Shown: one piece after another, positions 8,891 through 17,866 of the stretch
Layout: each line of letters starts with the position of its first letter
Numbering within the stretch: the first letter of the stretch is position 1
Translations under genes and position numbers: made by a program
The notes under the pieces: model-generated
What the model was told of the DNA's origin: nothing
The model's database searches: none
Seen by the model: the letters and a program-made list of their open reading frames with translations, nothing else
Origin: Candidatus Sulfopaludibacter sp. SbA3
GTDB lineage: Bacteria; Acidobacteriota; Terriglobia; Bryobacterales; Bryobacteraceae
DNA: 64,000 bases
Assembly (NCBI GenBank): GCA_945890485.1
Contig: CAMDCN010000006.1
Location: 186,001 to 250,000, forward strand
Reading direction: 5' to 3'

Positions 8891-10033
8891 CTATGCGATG
8901 GTCTCTCGGCGTATGGCGTCAGGTCGTTCAAACAGTAGTGGGTCGAGGCTGATTCCCAGTCCAGGTCCGGCCGGCAGATCGAAATAGCCATTCCGGGGGC
9001 TGGGCAGCTCGCCGACATACTCCCGATACTCATCGGCATAATGGCGTCGCACCGATTCGACAATCTGCAAGTTGGTCAAGTTGGCCGCCAAGTGTAACGA
9101 AGCAGCATGGAGCACGGGCCCGCCGCAGTTATGCGGTGCGGCCGGCAAATACCAGGTCTCGGCCATATTGGCGATCTTCCGCGCCTCGGAGATACCGCCG
9201 ACCCACGAGATGTCCGGCATTACGGTTCGCGCGGCGCGGTTCTCGAGCAACTCGCGATACTGCCACCGGGTCATCAGCCGCTCCGAGATCGTCAGAGGAA
9301 GGCGAGTGGCTGACGCCAGCTCCCGGTAGGCCGCCAGATTGTCCTGGGGAAGCATCTCTTCGAGCCACATAGGCTCGTACTCTTCGCACGCGCGAGCGAT
9401 CCGAATGGCGCAGGGGAGGTTCCAATAGCCGTGAAACTCCATTGCCACATCCATGCGGTCGCCGAACTCCTTTTTTATAAGGTGCAATGGCTGGAGCCCG
9501 CGGCGCAGTTGCTCGGCCGAGATCGAATGCCCACCAGTCTCCTTCGCAATCGGGTCCATTGGCCATATCTTCATGGCGGATATGCCGGATTCGAGCAGAC
9601 TCGCGGCCAGTTCGACCGGCTCGTTGAGAAAACTTAGATGGTCGTAGCAGGTGTTATACGTGCGGATGCGATCGCGGGAGGCCCCGCCAAGAAGCTGATA
9701 CACCGGCTGATTCGCCAGCTTGCCGGCCAGGTCCCACAACGCCATATCGACGGCGGAGATAGCCCGCATCTCTGCTCCGGCCCAACCGGAGTAGGAAATC
9801 GCGTCGAACATGGAGGCCCAGAGACGGTCGATCCGCGAAGGATCCTGGCCGAGCAACCGCGGCGCCAGACTGGAATGTAAAACGGCCTCTTCGGCGGCCG
9901 GGTGAGGGTAGGTTTCCCCGAGGCCGAAGAGGCCGTTGTCAGTATGTATGCGTACCCAAAGCCACTGAATCGGACCAGCGTGGACGGTTATGCCACGGGT
10001 GAGGCGAAGGGTTTCGATTTTCGTGATCTGCAC
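8891..10033 (-). CDS. Enolase-superfamily sugar-acid dehydratase-like protein
   Basis: The 380-residue protein has the two-domain architecture of the mandelate racemase/galactonate dehydratase group. It shows the N-terminal capping domain (GETYPHPAAEEAV, SAVDMALWDLAGK), the barrel residues AMKIWP, the metal-ligand glutamates in AMEFHGYW, WLEEMLP and SERLMTRW, and the catalytic His in APHNCGGP. Such enzymes dehydrate aldonic acids; the exact substrate cannot be told from sequence. It starts at GTG 10033, only 9 bases after the CarD gene, and is probably co-transcribed with it. Confidence 0.85.
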   Translation of the reverse strand: MQITKIETLRLTRGITVHAGPIQWLWVRIHTDNGLFGLGETYPHPAAEEAVLHSSLAPRLLGQDPSRIDRLWASMFDAISYSGWAGAEMRAISAVDMALWDLAGKLANQPVYQLLGGASRDRIRTYNTCYDHLSFLNEPVELAASLLESGISAMKIWPMDPIAKETGGHSISAEQLRRGLQPLHLIKKEFGDRMDVAMEFHGYWNLPCAIRIARACEEYEPMWLEEMLPQDNLAAYRELASATRLPLTISERLMTRWQYRELLENRAARTVMPDISWVGGISEARKIANMAETWYLPAAPHNCGGPVLHAASLHLAANLTNLQIVESVRRHYADEYREYVGELPSPRNGYFDLPAGPGLGISLDPLLFERPDAIRRETIA

Positions 10034-10042
10034 GAAAACAGG

Positions 10043-10564
10043 TTACATTGCTTCAGGCATCGGCAGGTTGGCCTTAGCTAACGTCTTAGAAAGCAGTTCG
10101 ATGGCGCATTTCTCAGACATATTGCGGGCGATGGAAATCTCGGTGATGAGCATTCGCCGGGCGCAATCGAGCATCTTCTTCTCGCGGAAGGAGAGGGGTT
10201 TGCCGGTTTGCAGTAGAACGAGTTCCTTGAAGACTTCAGAGACGCCAGAAAGCCCGCCTACGCGCATCTTCTCGGAGTTTTCTTTAAAACGATCCTTCCA
10301 GTCCTGCGTACGTTTGCGGTCGACTGTCGAAAGGAAGGCCAGGACACGGTTGGCCTCAGTCGTTTTCGTCACTTTCCGAAGACCCACATCAGAGACGTGG
10401 CTGAAAGGGACCATGACGGTGAGGCTGTTGTAGGTCAGCCGCAGCAGATAAAAACGTTCTGACTGCGAACCGAACGAGCGGGTGCTGATATTTTCGATTG
10501 TTCCAACACCGTGGTTCGGGTAAACCACTTTATCGCCGATGTGAAAGGTCGTGCAGGGACCCAT
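10043..10564 (-). CDS. carD: CarD/CdnL-family transcription regulator
   Basis: The 173-residue protein has the CarD RNA-polymerase-interacting domain at its N terminus (FHIGDKVVYPNHGVGTIENI, then LLRLTYNSLTVMVPF) and a helical C-terminal DNA-binding half (RVLAFLSTVD, DWKDRFKENSEK, LSFREKKMLDCARRML). CarD proteins bind the RNA polymerase beta subunit and stabilise open complexes at rRNA and other promoters. A GGAAGG Shine-Dalgarno precedes ATG 10564. A sigma70-type promoter lies about 50 bases upstream. Confidence 0.9.
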   Translation of the reverse strand: MGPCTTFHIGDKVVYPNHGVGTIENISTRSFGSQSERFYLLRLTYNSLTVMVPFSHVSDVGLRKVTKTTEANRVLAFLSTVDRKRTQDWKDRFKENSEKMRVGGLSGVSEVFKELVLLQTGKPLSFREKKMLDCARRMLITEISIARNMSEKCAIELLSKTLAKANLPMPEAM

Positions 10565-10613
10565 ATTACACCTTCCGTGAGTTGTTAAGGCCGCTCAACC
10601 AGAGCGTATTCCA

Positions 10614-10642
10614 ATGGTAAGCCCGGGAGGGGATACCGTCAA
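10614..10642 (-). promoter_or_regulatory. Sigma70-type promoter of carD
   Basis: On the minus strand, TTGACG (10637-10642) is separated by exactly 17 bases from TACCAT (10614-10619). This gives a transcript start near 10606 and a leader of about 40 bases to the carD ATG. Confidence 0.7.
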
Positions 10643-10780
10643 GCTAAAAAACCATAAAGTGAAGAAAAGAGAGCTACATCGAAAAAAGTTTCAAAAAAGT
10701 TCGATAAATTTTCGCCGCTCAATCGTGTGACGTTGCCGTGAATGACACTGCGAACGCGTGTTCGGTTTGGTCTGACGCCG

Positions 10781-10805
10781 GATAACACCTTGAGCAGGTG
10801 TTGTC
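10781..10805. repeat. Inverted repeat upstream of the kinase gene
   Basis: GATAACACCT-TGAGC-AGGTGTTGTC: 7 perfect pairs, extended to 10 with one G-T pair, around a 5-base loop. It lies about 77 bases before the kinase start. It could be an operator or a leader hairpin; there is no T-run. Confidence 0.5.
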
Positions 10806-10881
10806 CGTGTACGAACAGCCTACGGGAAATTCCCGACATTGGCACGGATTCGGCCAATCTCGGATATCCTAGTACTTTCCG

Positions 10882-12384
10882 ATGGAGCAAATAGGCCGGT
10901 ATAGTATTTTGAGCGAACTCGGCCGGGGCGGGTTTGGTGTCGTCTACAAGGCGAAGGATCCGAAGATCAACCGTGTCGTAGCGATCAAGACGATTCCTAC
11001 CCAGGAGCTTCGCAGTTTCGCCGGTGGGCAACAGCTCTATGAGCGGCTGTCGCGAGAAGCCCAGTCGGCCGGAGCGCTCAACCACCCAGGGATCGTCACC
11101 GTCTACGAATTGGCGGAGGAAGAGGCTGTCACGTATATCGTGATGGAGTTCGTTCCTGGTCGATCGCTCCGTGATGTGATGGGAGCAGTCGAGGCGCTCG
11201 ACGCTTCAAAGAAGCTGGCGTTGGTGCGCCAGATCGCCGAGGCTCTGGATTTCGCCCATCAGAATGGCATCATCCATCGCGACATCAAACCCGCCAATAT
11301 TTTGGTAACCGACGCCGGGATAGCCAAAATCGCGGACTTTGGGGTGGCGAAAATCGTCAGTCAGAACACGATGTCGGCGACCGGGGCAGCAGTCGGCACC
11401 CCTAGTTACATGTCGCCCGAGCAGATTCTGGCCAAAAACGTCGACGGCCGAAGCGACCAGTTTTCACTCGCTGTGATCGCTTACGAATTGCTGACCGGTA
11501 AGCAGCCGTTTTCGAGCGACTCGCTGCCGGGGCTGATTCACCAGATTCTCAGTGTGGAGCCTCCCAACCCCGAAACGGTCTCGGCCGAGGTGCCAAGGCC
11601 GGGATCCGATGTTCTCCTGCGTGGATTGGCCAAGCAGCCGGATCACCGGTTTTCGTCGTGCACTGAATTCGCTGACGCACTCATTGCAGCGGTGATTCGC
11701 AAGGAGGCGCCAGCGCCACTGGCACTGCCGGCGGCGCAGCCGGTCACTCAGCAGCAACAGCCGCCGTCACCGCGGACCCACTCTAACTCCGCGGTTGTTA
11801 AAGGCGGAATGGCGATCGGGCTGGGCATTGCTCTAGCGGGGTTCGTCTTCTTGCGTGGAACCGGGGGCCCTCCTCCGGTGAGCCCCCAGCCAGTTGCCGT
11901 TCCGGCCGCCGCCGCCCCGGCCGCCGCCGCCCCGGTGGTCCCGGCTCCGGTGGTCGAAGCCCCCAAGGCTGAGCCGAAACCGGTCGATCCGCCTCCCGTC
12001 GCGAAGAAGCAGGTCGTGGTCGCCGCCCCTGCGGTGCCAGCCGCTCCTCCTCAGGCCGCTGAAACCAGGCCCGCCGAGCCACCCGACCCTGGGCCGGACT
12101 CCCCGGCGGCGAGCTATCACGGTCCCCCGGAGGGACGGTTCTCCTGGTCGGGGTCGTTCGGCCCTGGCGAGCGATTGGTGTTGGTTCGAAACCGTGTACG
12201 GAAAGGAAGTATTGGAGGCAGTGGCTTACCGCCTGGAATCCCTCTACAGATTGATGTGTCTCCTGCCGATGTAAAAGTGTTGCAGCAGCCGCGGGCCGAG
12301 AACGGCTTTAGGTTGGTGGTGACGAACGCCGCCGCAACCGCATTGACGGGCTTCTCGATCGTTTGGAGGGAGTTGCAGAATTGA
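10882..12384 (+). CDS. Hanks-type serine/threonine protein kinase
   Basis: Residues 1-270 form a complete PknB-like kinase: glycine loop GRGGFGVVYKA, the VAIK lysine, the αC region, catalytic loop IIHRDIKPANIL, DFG, activation segment GTPSYMSPEQ and helix F (GRSDQFSLAVIAYELLTG). All catalytic residues are present. A Pro/Gln linker leads to one membrane span (GGMAIGLGIALAGFVFL, near residue 315), a Pro/Ala/Lys-rich periplasmic stretch and a small beta-rich C-terminal domain of about 75 residues that I do not recognise. It is co-translated with the caspase-fold gene that follows. Confidence 0.92.
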   Translation: MEQIGRYSILSELGRGGFGVVYKAKDPKINRVVAIKTIPTQELRSFAGGQQLYERLSREAQSAGALNHPGIVTVYELAEEEAVTYIVMEFVPGRSLRDVMGAVEALDASKKLALVRQIAEALDFAHQNGIIHRDIKPANILVTDAGIAKIADFGVAKIVSQNTMSATGAAVGTPSYMSPEQILAKNVDGRSDQFSLAVIAYELLTGKQPFSSDSLPGLIHQILSVEPPNPETVSAEVPRPGSDVLLRGLAKQPDHRFSSCTEFADALIAAVIRKEAPAPLALPAAQPVTQQQQPPSPRTHSNSAVVKGGMAIGLGIALAGFVFLRGTGGPPPVSPQPVAVPAAAAPAAAAPVVPAPVVEAPKAEPKPVDPPPVAKKQVVVAAPAVPAAPPQAAETRPAEPPDPGPDSPAASYHGPPEGRFSWSGSFGPGERLVLVRNRVRKGSIGGSGLPPGIPLQIDVSPADVKVLQQPRAENGFRLVVTNAAATALTGFSIVWRELQN

Positions 12385-13697
12385 TCGGTCTCCGACTGTT
12401 TACCACGCTGTTTGCTCTGACGCTGTTCGGGCAGGCCCCGCCTCCGGCCAAAGGCAAGGCGCTGGTGATCGGCAACGCTGCCTATCGAAAATTGCCTCCC
12501 GTCCCAGTCGCCGGTGGCGATGCACGCGCGATGGCCCAGAAGTTGACCGGGTTGGGCATGTCAGTCACGCTGGTCCAGGACGCTGAGATTGATACCCTCG
12601 CGCAGGCAGTGGACGCCTACCTGAAGACGCTGGCATCGGCCGAGCCGGCTGTGATTTATTTTTCCGGCTACGCGGTTCAGGACAAGGGCGAAAACTATCT
12701 GTTGCCCTTGAGCTATGAGGCCGGCGGCGCGGATCCGGTGGAGTTCTCGGCTTATTCTTTGAAACGCCTCGAACGGTTCGTTGAAGGGAAGAAGCCCGGG
12801 CCCGGAGTGATCTTGATTGAGGCGGCGCCGCTGCCGCCACTGCTGACCCGCCATTTCGGCGAGCCGGGACTGGCGCTGTTGGACTTGCGGACGCCGGAGA
12901 TGTTGCTCGTGTTTTCCAGTCTGCCGGGGCAGAACGCGAAGGAACCAGGGGGCCGGGCGGTCAGCTACTTCACCCAGGCTTGGCTGGATGAGTTGGACAA
13001 GCCCTGGAACAGCCTCGACGGTATGAGCAGGAGCGTAAAGCAGCGCGTATCGATGATGACAGCTGGAGCCCAGTCGCCGGCCGAGATGTCGACGCTTGTG
13101 AAAACGTTTGCGTTCCGGCCGCGACCGCCGCAGGAGCTCGCATGGGAACAGTTGGCCAGTAGCCGGGATGCCGACGCGCTGCGTGCTTTCGTGCAGCGGT
13201 ATCCCGGTGATCCGCTGGCGAAGCTTGCGGCGGCAAGACTGGAAGAGGTGGAGTGGGCGCAAATGGGACCCCAGCCGACGGCGCCCAGCCTGCGGCAGTT
13301 CCTCGCCCGCTACCCCGGCCACACGCTGGCGGCCCAGGCTCTCCGTTCATTGGAATCGTCCGAACAGGCTTCGCGGAAGGACGGCATTTTTGAAGTTTTG
13401 AGTCGCTACAGCAAGGCCTATAGCGAGAAGAACCTGGAAGGAGTCAAGGCGGCTCGCCCGTCATTGACTGCACAGGAGTTGCGGACCATTGACCAGAGCT
13501 TTCGGATGGCGAAAGGCGTGGAAATGGCCCTGGTCCCTCGTCAGGATCCGGCAATATCCGGGGCTACCGCGACGGTGCCCTGTGAAATGCGGGTCGAGAT
13601 GCGGATGGACCGGAACCCGCCCCCGCCAGTGAAGCAACAAGTCGTCGTTACTTTGAGCCGCGGGAACAACGGATGGGTGATTGACACGATCCGCTAA
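12381..13697 (+). CDS. Secreted caspase-fold (C14-like) protein lacking the catalytic dyad
   Basis: I place the start at TTG 12381, which overlaps the kinase stop (TTGA) and sits 8 bases after GGAGGGAG; this gives a signal peptide (LFTTLFALTLFGQA). The next 200 residues follow the metacaspase/C14 fold: KALVIGNAAYRKLPPVP, DARAMAQKLTGLGM, YFSGYAVQ, ENYLLPL. The usual catalytic His of the FSGHG motif is Tyr97, and the Cys of the DACR motif is Ala149 (ILIEAAP). A helical repeat region (residues 250-320) and a SnoaL/NTF2-like C-terminal domain follow. It is probably a non-proteolytic partner of the adjacent kinase. Confidence 0.7.
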   Translation: MIGLRLFTTLFALTLFGQAPPPAKGKALVIGNAAYRKLPPVPVAGGDARAMAQKLTGLGMSVTLVQDAEIDTLAQAVDAYLKTLASAEPAVIYFSGYAVQDKGENYLLPLSYEAGGADPVEFSAYSLKRLERFVEGKKPGPGVILIEAAPLPPLLTRHFGEPGLALLDLRTPEMLLVFSSLPGQNAKEPGGRAVSYFTQAWLDELDKPWNSLDGMSRSVKQRVSMMTAGAQSPAEMSTLVKTFAFRPRPPQELAWEQLASSRDADALRAFVQRYPGDPLAKLAAARLEEVEWAQMGPQPTAPSLRQFLARYPGHTLAAQALRSLESSEQASRKDGIFEVLSRYSKAYSEKNLEGVKAARPSLTAQELRTIDQSFRMAKGVEMALVPRQDPAISGATATVPCEMRVEMRMDRNPPPPVKQQVVVTLSRGNNGWVIDTIR

Positions 13698-13730
13698 CGT
13701 TTCCCCGCGCGTCCGCCGATGGAGAATTCA

Positions 13731-15023
13731 GTGAAAAGAGTTTGCATATTGATGCTCGTGCTGTGTCCGCTCGCGGCACACGATGGCGAGTTGACTGGGA
13801 ATGCCGTCGGTTCCGGCAAGTTGGCCTATCTAATTCCCAACCTGTTTGGCAATAGCGGGATCGTGCTCCCGAATGCCGACCATGCGGCGCATTTCACGAG
13901 CGCCCTGCAATCAAACTTTGGGCCGTTCAGTACTTCGCTGGTCAGCCAATTGAGTTCGCTGCCGATCCCTTCGCCCGCCTCCGGCTTCATTTTCAGTTTC
14001 GACAAGAGCTTGGGCGTCTACTCGCAGAGTACGCAGAGTTTCGGGCCCATTTACGCTGAGAGAGCAGAGACGCTGGGCAAGAACAAGTTCTTTGTTGGCT
14101 TCAGCTACCAGAACTTCAGCTTCGACAAGTTGGATGGGATCGATTTGAAACGTGTCCCGTCGGTGTTTCAGCATCAACCCGCTGGTGCGCCGAACTACGT
14201 ACAGGACGTGATTACGACCACCAATTCGTTTGATGTGAAGTTCGGCCAGCAAGCGGCCTTTTTCACGTATGGCCTGACCGACCGGTTCGACATCTCCGTG
14301 GCGCTGCCGTTTAACTCTGCCCGGCTGGAGGCGGTGAGCGACGCTAAGATTCAACGGATCGGAACCGCGGCCGAACCGAATGTGCACTACTTCGATACGC
14401 CTTTGGGCGACCGCACCGAGAAGACCTTTGCGCGCTCCGGCAGCGCGAGCGGCTTGGGCGACGTGGTGGTCCGGGCGAAGGCTACGGCGCTGCAGTTCAA
14501 GAATGGGGGCTTGGCCGTCGGACTTGACGCCCGGATGCCCACCGGCGATGTCTACGACTTTCTTGGTTCGGGTGCGTACGGGTTCCGGCCGTTTACGGCG
14601 ATTTCGTTCCGGCGGGGTAATTTTTCGCCGCACGTGAATGCTGCCTATCAGTGGAACGGCAAGAGCATTTTGGCGGGGAACATTCAAACCGGCACGACGG
14701 GCGAGTTGCCGGACCAAGTCCAGTACGTTTTGGGCTTCGACTACGGCGTGACGAAGAAGTTCACGCTGGCCATCGACTACATGGGTCAGCGCCAATTGAA
14801 CGCCAAGAGGGTGTCTTTAACGTCCTACCGCGCCACCAATGGCTCTGTGTTTCCCCAGATTGCGATCACGGATACCTCGTTTCAGCAAAACAGCCTCGCG
14901 ACTGGATTCAAGGTGAACCCCATTGGCTCCTTGCTGGTGTCGTTCAACTTGCTCTTCGCTTTGGACAACAACGGTCTTCGGGACCAGATCACCCCTCTGA
15001 TCGGCCTATCCTACACGTTCTAA
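13731..15023 (+). CDS. Outer-membrane beta-barrel protein, MetA-pathway/transporter-like
   Basis: GTG 13731 follows GGAG by 6 bases and yields a clean signal peptide (KRVCILMLVLCPLAAH). The mature protein of about 410 residues has repeated amphipathic beta strands and ends in phenylalanine (GLSYTF), typical of outer-membrane barrels. Segments such as FFTYGLTDRFDISVALPF and GLAVGLDARMPTGD resemble the PF13557 family of putative outer-membrane channels. It follows the kinase/pseudocaspase pair after a 33-base gap and may belong to the same transcript. Its stop overlaps that of the convergent peptidase gene. Confidence 0.65.
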   Translation: MKRVCILMLVLCPLAAHDGELTGNAVGSGKLAYLIPNLFGNSGIVLPNADHAAHFTSALQSNFGPFSTSLVSQLSSLPIPSPASGFIFSFDKSLGVYSQSTQSFGPIYAERAETLGKNKFFVGFSYQNFSFDKLDGIDLKRVPSVFQHQPAGAPNYVQDVITTTNSFDVKFGQQAAFFTYGLTDRFDISVALPFNSARLEAVSDAKIQRIGTAAEPNVHYFDTPLGDRTEKTFARSGSASGLGDVVVRAKATALQFKNGGLAVGLDARMPTGDVYDFLGSGAYGFRPFTAISFRRGNFSPHVNAAYQWNGKSILAGNIQTGTTGELPDQVQYVLGFDYGVTKKFTLAIDYMGQRQLNAKRVSLTSYRATNGSVFPQIAITDTSFQQNSLATGFKVNPIGSLLVSFNLLFALDNNGLRDQITPLIGLSYTF

Positions 15024-17017
15024 TCGCTGCTTTTCGTTTGCGGGCCGATGTATTTGGCGTACCAATCGAGGTACCGCTGCATCCGGTCCCGCTGAAAGCT
15101 GGGCCGGGCGAGGCCGTGGGTCTCGCCGGGGTAGATGATGAGCTGCGAAGGGGTGCCGACGTTGCGCAGGGCTTGATACATCTGTTCGCTGCCGAGTAGA
15201 GGAACGTTGAAGTCTTTGTCTCCGCAAAGGAAAAGGGTCGGGGTCTTGATCCGGTCCGCGTGCAGAAACGGATAGGAGATTTTGATCCAGGGCTCGAGGC
15301 CTTTCTTCCAAGGCGGTCCGATCTCGTTGTCGTACTGATGAATGTACTGGTCGTGACCATAGAAGGCGAGCGGAAAGGCAACGCCAGCGCCGCTGGTGGC
15401 GGCTTTGAAACGGTTGTCGCTGGCGATCAGGTAGTTCGTAAGAATGCCACCGTAGCTCCAACCGCCCACGCCCAGCTTGTCCGGGTCGGCGATGCCCATC
15501 TTGATGACGTGGTCGACGCCCGCGTGGAGGTCGAGCACCTCTTTGTGTCCCCATTCGCCGGCGATCGAGACGGTGTATTGTTGGCCGCGGCCGTTGCTTC
15601 CGCGGTAGTTGACGTTCAGGACGGCATAGCCGGCCGCCGCGAACATCTGGCGCTCGATGCTCCAGGAGTGTTGGTCCTGCGCGTTGGGACCACCGTGAAT
15701 GCGGAGGAGAAGCGGCACTTTCGTGCCAGCCACATAGTTCACCGGCTTGAGTAGCAGGCCATGCGCCTCATTGCCATCTTTGGCTTTGAACGAAACCTCT
15801 TCCGCTGGGGCGAGCTTGAGCTGGGCTACCAAGTCGTCATTGTGCTTGGTCAGCTTGCGGAGGGCGCCGCCTTCGAGCACGTGGACCTCAGCGGGGGCCA
15901 CGTTGGTGGAGACCACGGCCGCCACGCAGTTGCCAGCCCGGTCGAGGTTTGAAACGGCCAGTTTGCCACCCACCATTCGTTCGATGGCGCCACCGCTGAC
16001 CGGAATTCGGGCGGGATAAACGCTCATGTCATCGATGGCCAGGAACTCAAGCTGCTTGCCGTCCGGTGTGAACTGGTGGCCGGTGACGCCCCGGTCGAAG
16101 GTCGCGGTCACAATCTTCGTTTCGCCGCCCGCTACGGGCACTACTGCCAGCCGATTCATCGTGTATTCGCCCATCCCGTGGTCACTGCCCTGGAGGTAGG
16201 CTATGCGTTGACTGTCGGGGGACCAGACGGGCTGGGAGTCCGATCCGGTGAAGGTGGTCAGCCGCCGGGGCGCAGTGTTTGCTTTGGCCTCGACCACCCA
16301 GATGTCGGTGTTGCGGTTGCGGTCCGGGTCCGGGGTGCGATTGCTCACGAAGGCGATCCATTTGCCGTCGGGCGACCAGATTGGGTTCGTTTCGTCGAAA
16401 TTTTCTGTGGTTACGGTCTCGGATTTTCGGGTGACGAGGTCGTAGATCACGACGCGGGACTTTTTGGCACCGGAGAGGTAGCCGGCGCCGTCGCGTTTAT
16501 AGGCGTAGCGATCGATGACGATGGGCTTCGGCTTCTCGTCCTTCTTCTCGCCTTCCTTGGGCGCGGGTTCGTCTTCTTCTTTCACGATCAGGGCGAGACG
16601 TTTGCCGTCGGGCGACCATTCATAGGCTGAGAGCTTGCCCTTTACGTCGGTTAATTGCTGGGCTTCGCCGCCTCGTCGGTCGATGCCCCAGACCTGCGCT
16701 CCTTTGGCATTACCGGGGCGGCTCGAAAGGAACGAAAGATACTTGCCGTCCGGGCTCCATTGGGGCGCCGATTCGGATTCAGCGGAGGAGGTCGCGCGGA
16801 TGTTGTCTTTGCCGTCGACGCTCACCATCCACACGTCGGTGTCGCGTTTGTCGGCGGCGGAGTCGGTGGTCGTCAGCGTGTAGGCGATCCACTTGCCGTC
16901 GGGGGCGCAGCGGGGGGCGCCAACGTCTTGGAACTTGGCGAGATCGTCGAGAGTCAACGGGCGGGGTTGCGCGACGAGTGTATAAGCACAGACAAGAAAC
17001 GCGAACCAACTTCTCAT
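15020..17017 (-). CDS. S9 family prolyl oligopeptidase / dipeptidyl aminopeptidase
   Basis: The 665-residue protein begins with a signal peptide (SWFAFLVCAYTLVAQ). An N-terminal beta-propeller follows, built from WSPDGK-type repeats (WSPDGKYLSFLSSRP, WSPDGKWIAFVSNR, WSPDSQRIAYL). The C-terminal 270 residues form the alpha/beta-hydrolase domain, with the oxyanion segment RIHGGP, nucleophile motif GGWSYGG, acid in LCGDKDFNVP and the His in GETHGLARP. This matches secreted S9 peptidases that cleave peptides after proline or release dipeptides. Confidence 0.9.
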   Translation of the reverse strand: MRSWFAFLVCAYTLVAQPRPLTLDDLAKFQDVGAPRCAPDGKWIAYTLTTTDSAADKRDTDVWMVSVDGKDNIRATSSAESESAPQWSPDGKYLSFLSSRPGNAKGAQVWGIDRRGGEAQQLTDVKGKLSAYEWSPDGKRLALIVKEEDEPAPKEGEKKDEKPKPIVIDRYAYKRDGAGYLSGAKKSRVVIYDLVTRKSETVTTENFDETNPIWSPDGKWIAFVSNRTPDPDRNRNTDIWVVEAKANTAPRRLTTFTGSDSQPVWSPDSQRIAYLQGSDHGMGEYTMNRLAVVPVAGGETKIVTATFDRGVTGHQFTPDGKQLEFLAIDDMSVYPARIPVSGGAIERMVGGKLAVSNLDRAGNCVAAVVSTNVAPAEVHVLEGGALRKLTKHNDDLVAQLKLAPAEEVSFKAKDGNEAHGLLLKPVNYVAGTKVPLLLRIHGGPNAQDQHSWSIERQMFAAAGYAVLNVNYRGSNGRGQQYTVSIAGEWGHKEVLDLHAGVDHVIKMGIADPDKLGVGGWSYGGILTNYLIASDNRFKAATSGAGVAFPLAFYGHDQYIHQYDNEIGPPWKKGLEPWIKISYPFLHADRIKTPTLFLCGDKDFNVPLLGSEQMYQALRNVGTPSQLIIYPGETHGLARPSFQRDRMQRYLDWYAKYIGPQTKSSD

Positions 17018-17049
17018 TTTCGGAGTGTAACAGCTACAATGGGCACCGT

Positions 17050-17811
17050 ATGCGCAACTGCTGCTGGTTCGGATTGGCCGCGATCGTGTTGCTGACCGGA
17101 TGCGGCAGCGCCCCTCCGCCGGAGCCTCAAAAGCCCTCCCCGGCCCCGGTTGCCGCGCCAGTGGCGATCCCCGCGGGAACCATTTCGGGTCAAGTGACCT
17201 TCGAGGGGGAGAAGCCTGTACTGAAGCCGATCTCGATGGATGCTGTCCCCGCCTGCGCCAAGCAGCACCCGATGCTGGTTGAGTCCGACGAGGTGATCAT
17301 CAACGGCAATGGCACCCTGCGGAACGTGTTTGTCCATCTGAAAACCGGGGTGCCGGTGAAAGACTGGCCGATGCCCGCGGCACCTGCGGTGCTGGATCAG
17401 AAGGGTTGTCTGTTCTCCCCCCGGGTCCTTGCTCTGCGTGTGGGGCAAACGCTCGAGATTGGAAATGCCGATCCGATGATGCACAACGTGCATCCGCTGG
17501 CTCGCCGCAATGAAGAGTGGAACGTCGCGCAGCCGCCGCAGGGTGACCGGATGAAGAAACAGTTCGCGAACCCCGAGGTAATGATTCCGTTCGTCTGTAA
17601 CATGCATCCATGGATGAAGGCGTTCGTCAGTGTGGTGGAGCATCCTTTCTACGCCGTCACCGGTGCTGACGGAAGCTTTACCTTCGCGGGCGTTCCGCCG
17701 GGCGAATATGAGATCGAGGCGGTCCATGAGCGTTTCGGGACCAAGACGCTGACGGTGAGCGTGGGCGCGAGGGAACAGCGTTCGGTTCAGCTCTCCTTTC
17801 GGCCCAACTGA
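17050..17811 (+). CDS. Cupredoxin-like lipoprotein, cytochrome oxidase operon
   Basis: ATG 17050 gives a lipoprotein signal (AAIVLLTGC, lipobox cysteine near residue 18). After a proline-rich linker come about 230 residues with a plastocyanin-like copper pattern: His in DPMMHNVHPLA and Cys-x-x-His-x-x-Met in CNMHPWM. A small C-terminal carboxypeptidase-regulatory-like beta domain follows (AVTGADGSFTFAGVPPGEYEIE). It heads the oxidase-assembly genes, so copper or electron handling at the periplasmic face is likely. No SD is visible, and a TACAAT box lies 9 bases before the ATG. Confidence 0.7.
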   Translation: MRNCCWFGLAAIVLLTGCGSAPPPEPQKPSPAPVAAPVAIPAGTISGQVTFEGEKPVLKPISMDAVPACAKQHPMLVESDEVIINGNGTLRNVFVHLKTGVPVKDWPMPAAPAVLDQKGCLFSPRVLALRVGQTLEIGNADPMMHNVHPLARRNEEWNVAQPPQGDRMKKQFANPEVMIPFVCNMHPWMKAFVSVVEHPFYAVTGADGSFTFAGVPPGEYEIEAVHERFGTKTLTVSVGAREQRSVQLSFRPN

Positions 17812-17866
17812 ATTCTCGTAATACTGGAAAGATTCCGGTTTCGCGATAACATGGGAGTAGGAGTCT

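Larger units (their letters stand above)
10565..10881. other. Divergent regulatory region between carD and the kinase gene
   Basis: The 317-base gap has no gene. It holds the carD promoter on the minus strand, an A/T-rich tract (about 10643-10715, with aaaaaagtttcaaaaaag), and two inverted repeats: CGAAC-gcgt-GTTCG at 10751-10764 and AACACCT-tgagc-AGGTGTT at 10784-10802. No clear promoter for the kinase was identified. Confidence 0.6.

Noticed and set aside
10860-10882. A promoter just before the kinase gene (TTGGCA ... TATCCT)
   Set aside because: The spacer is 20 bases and the -10 match is poor, so it was not listed.
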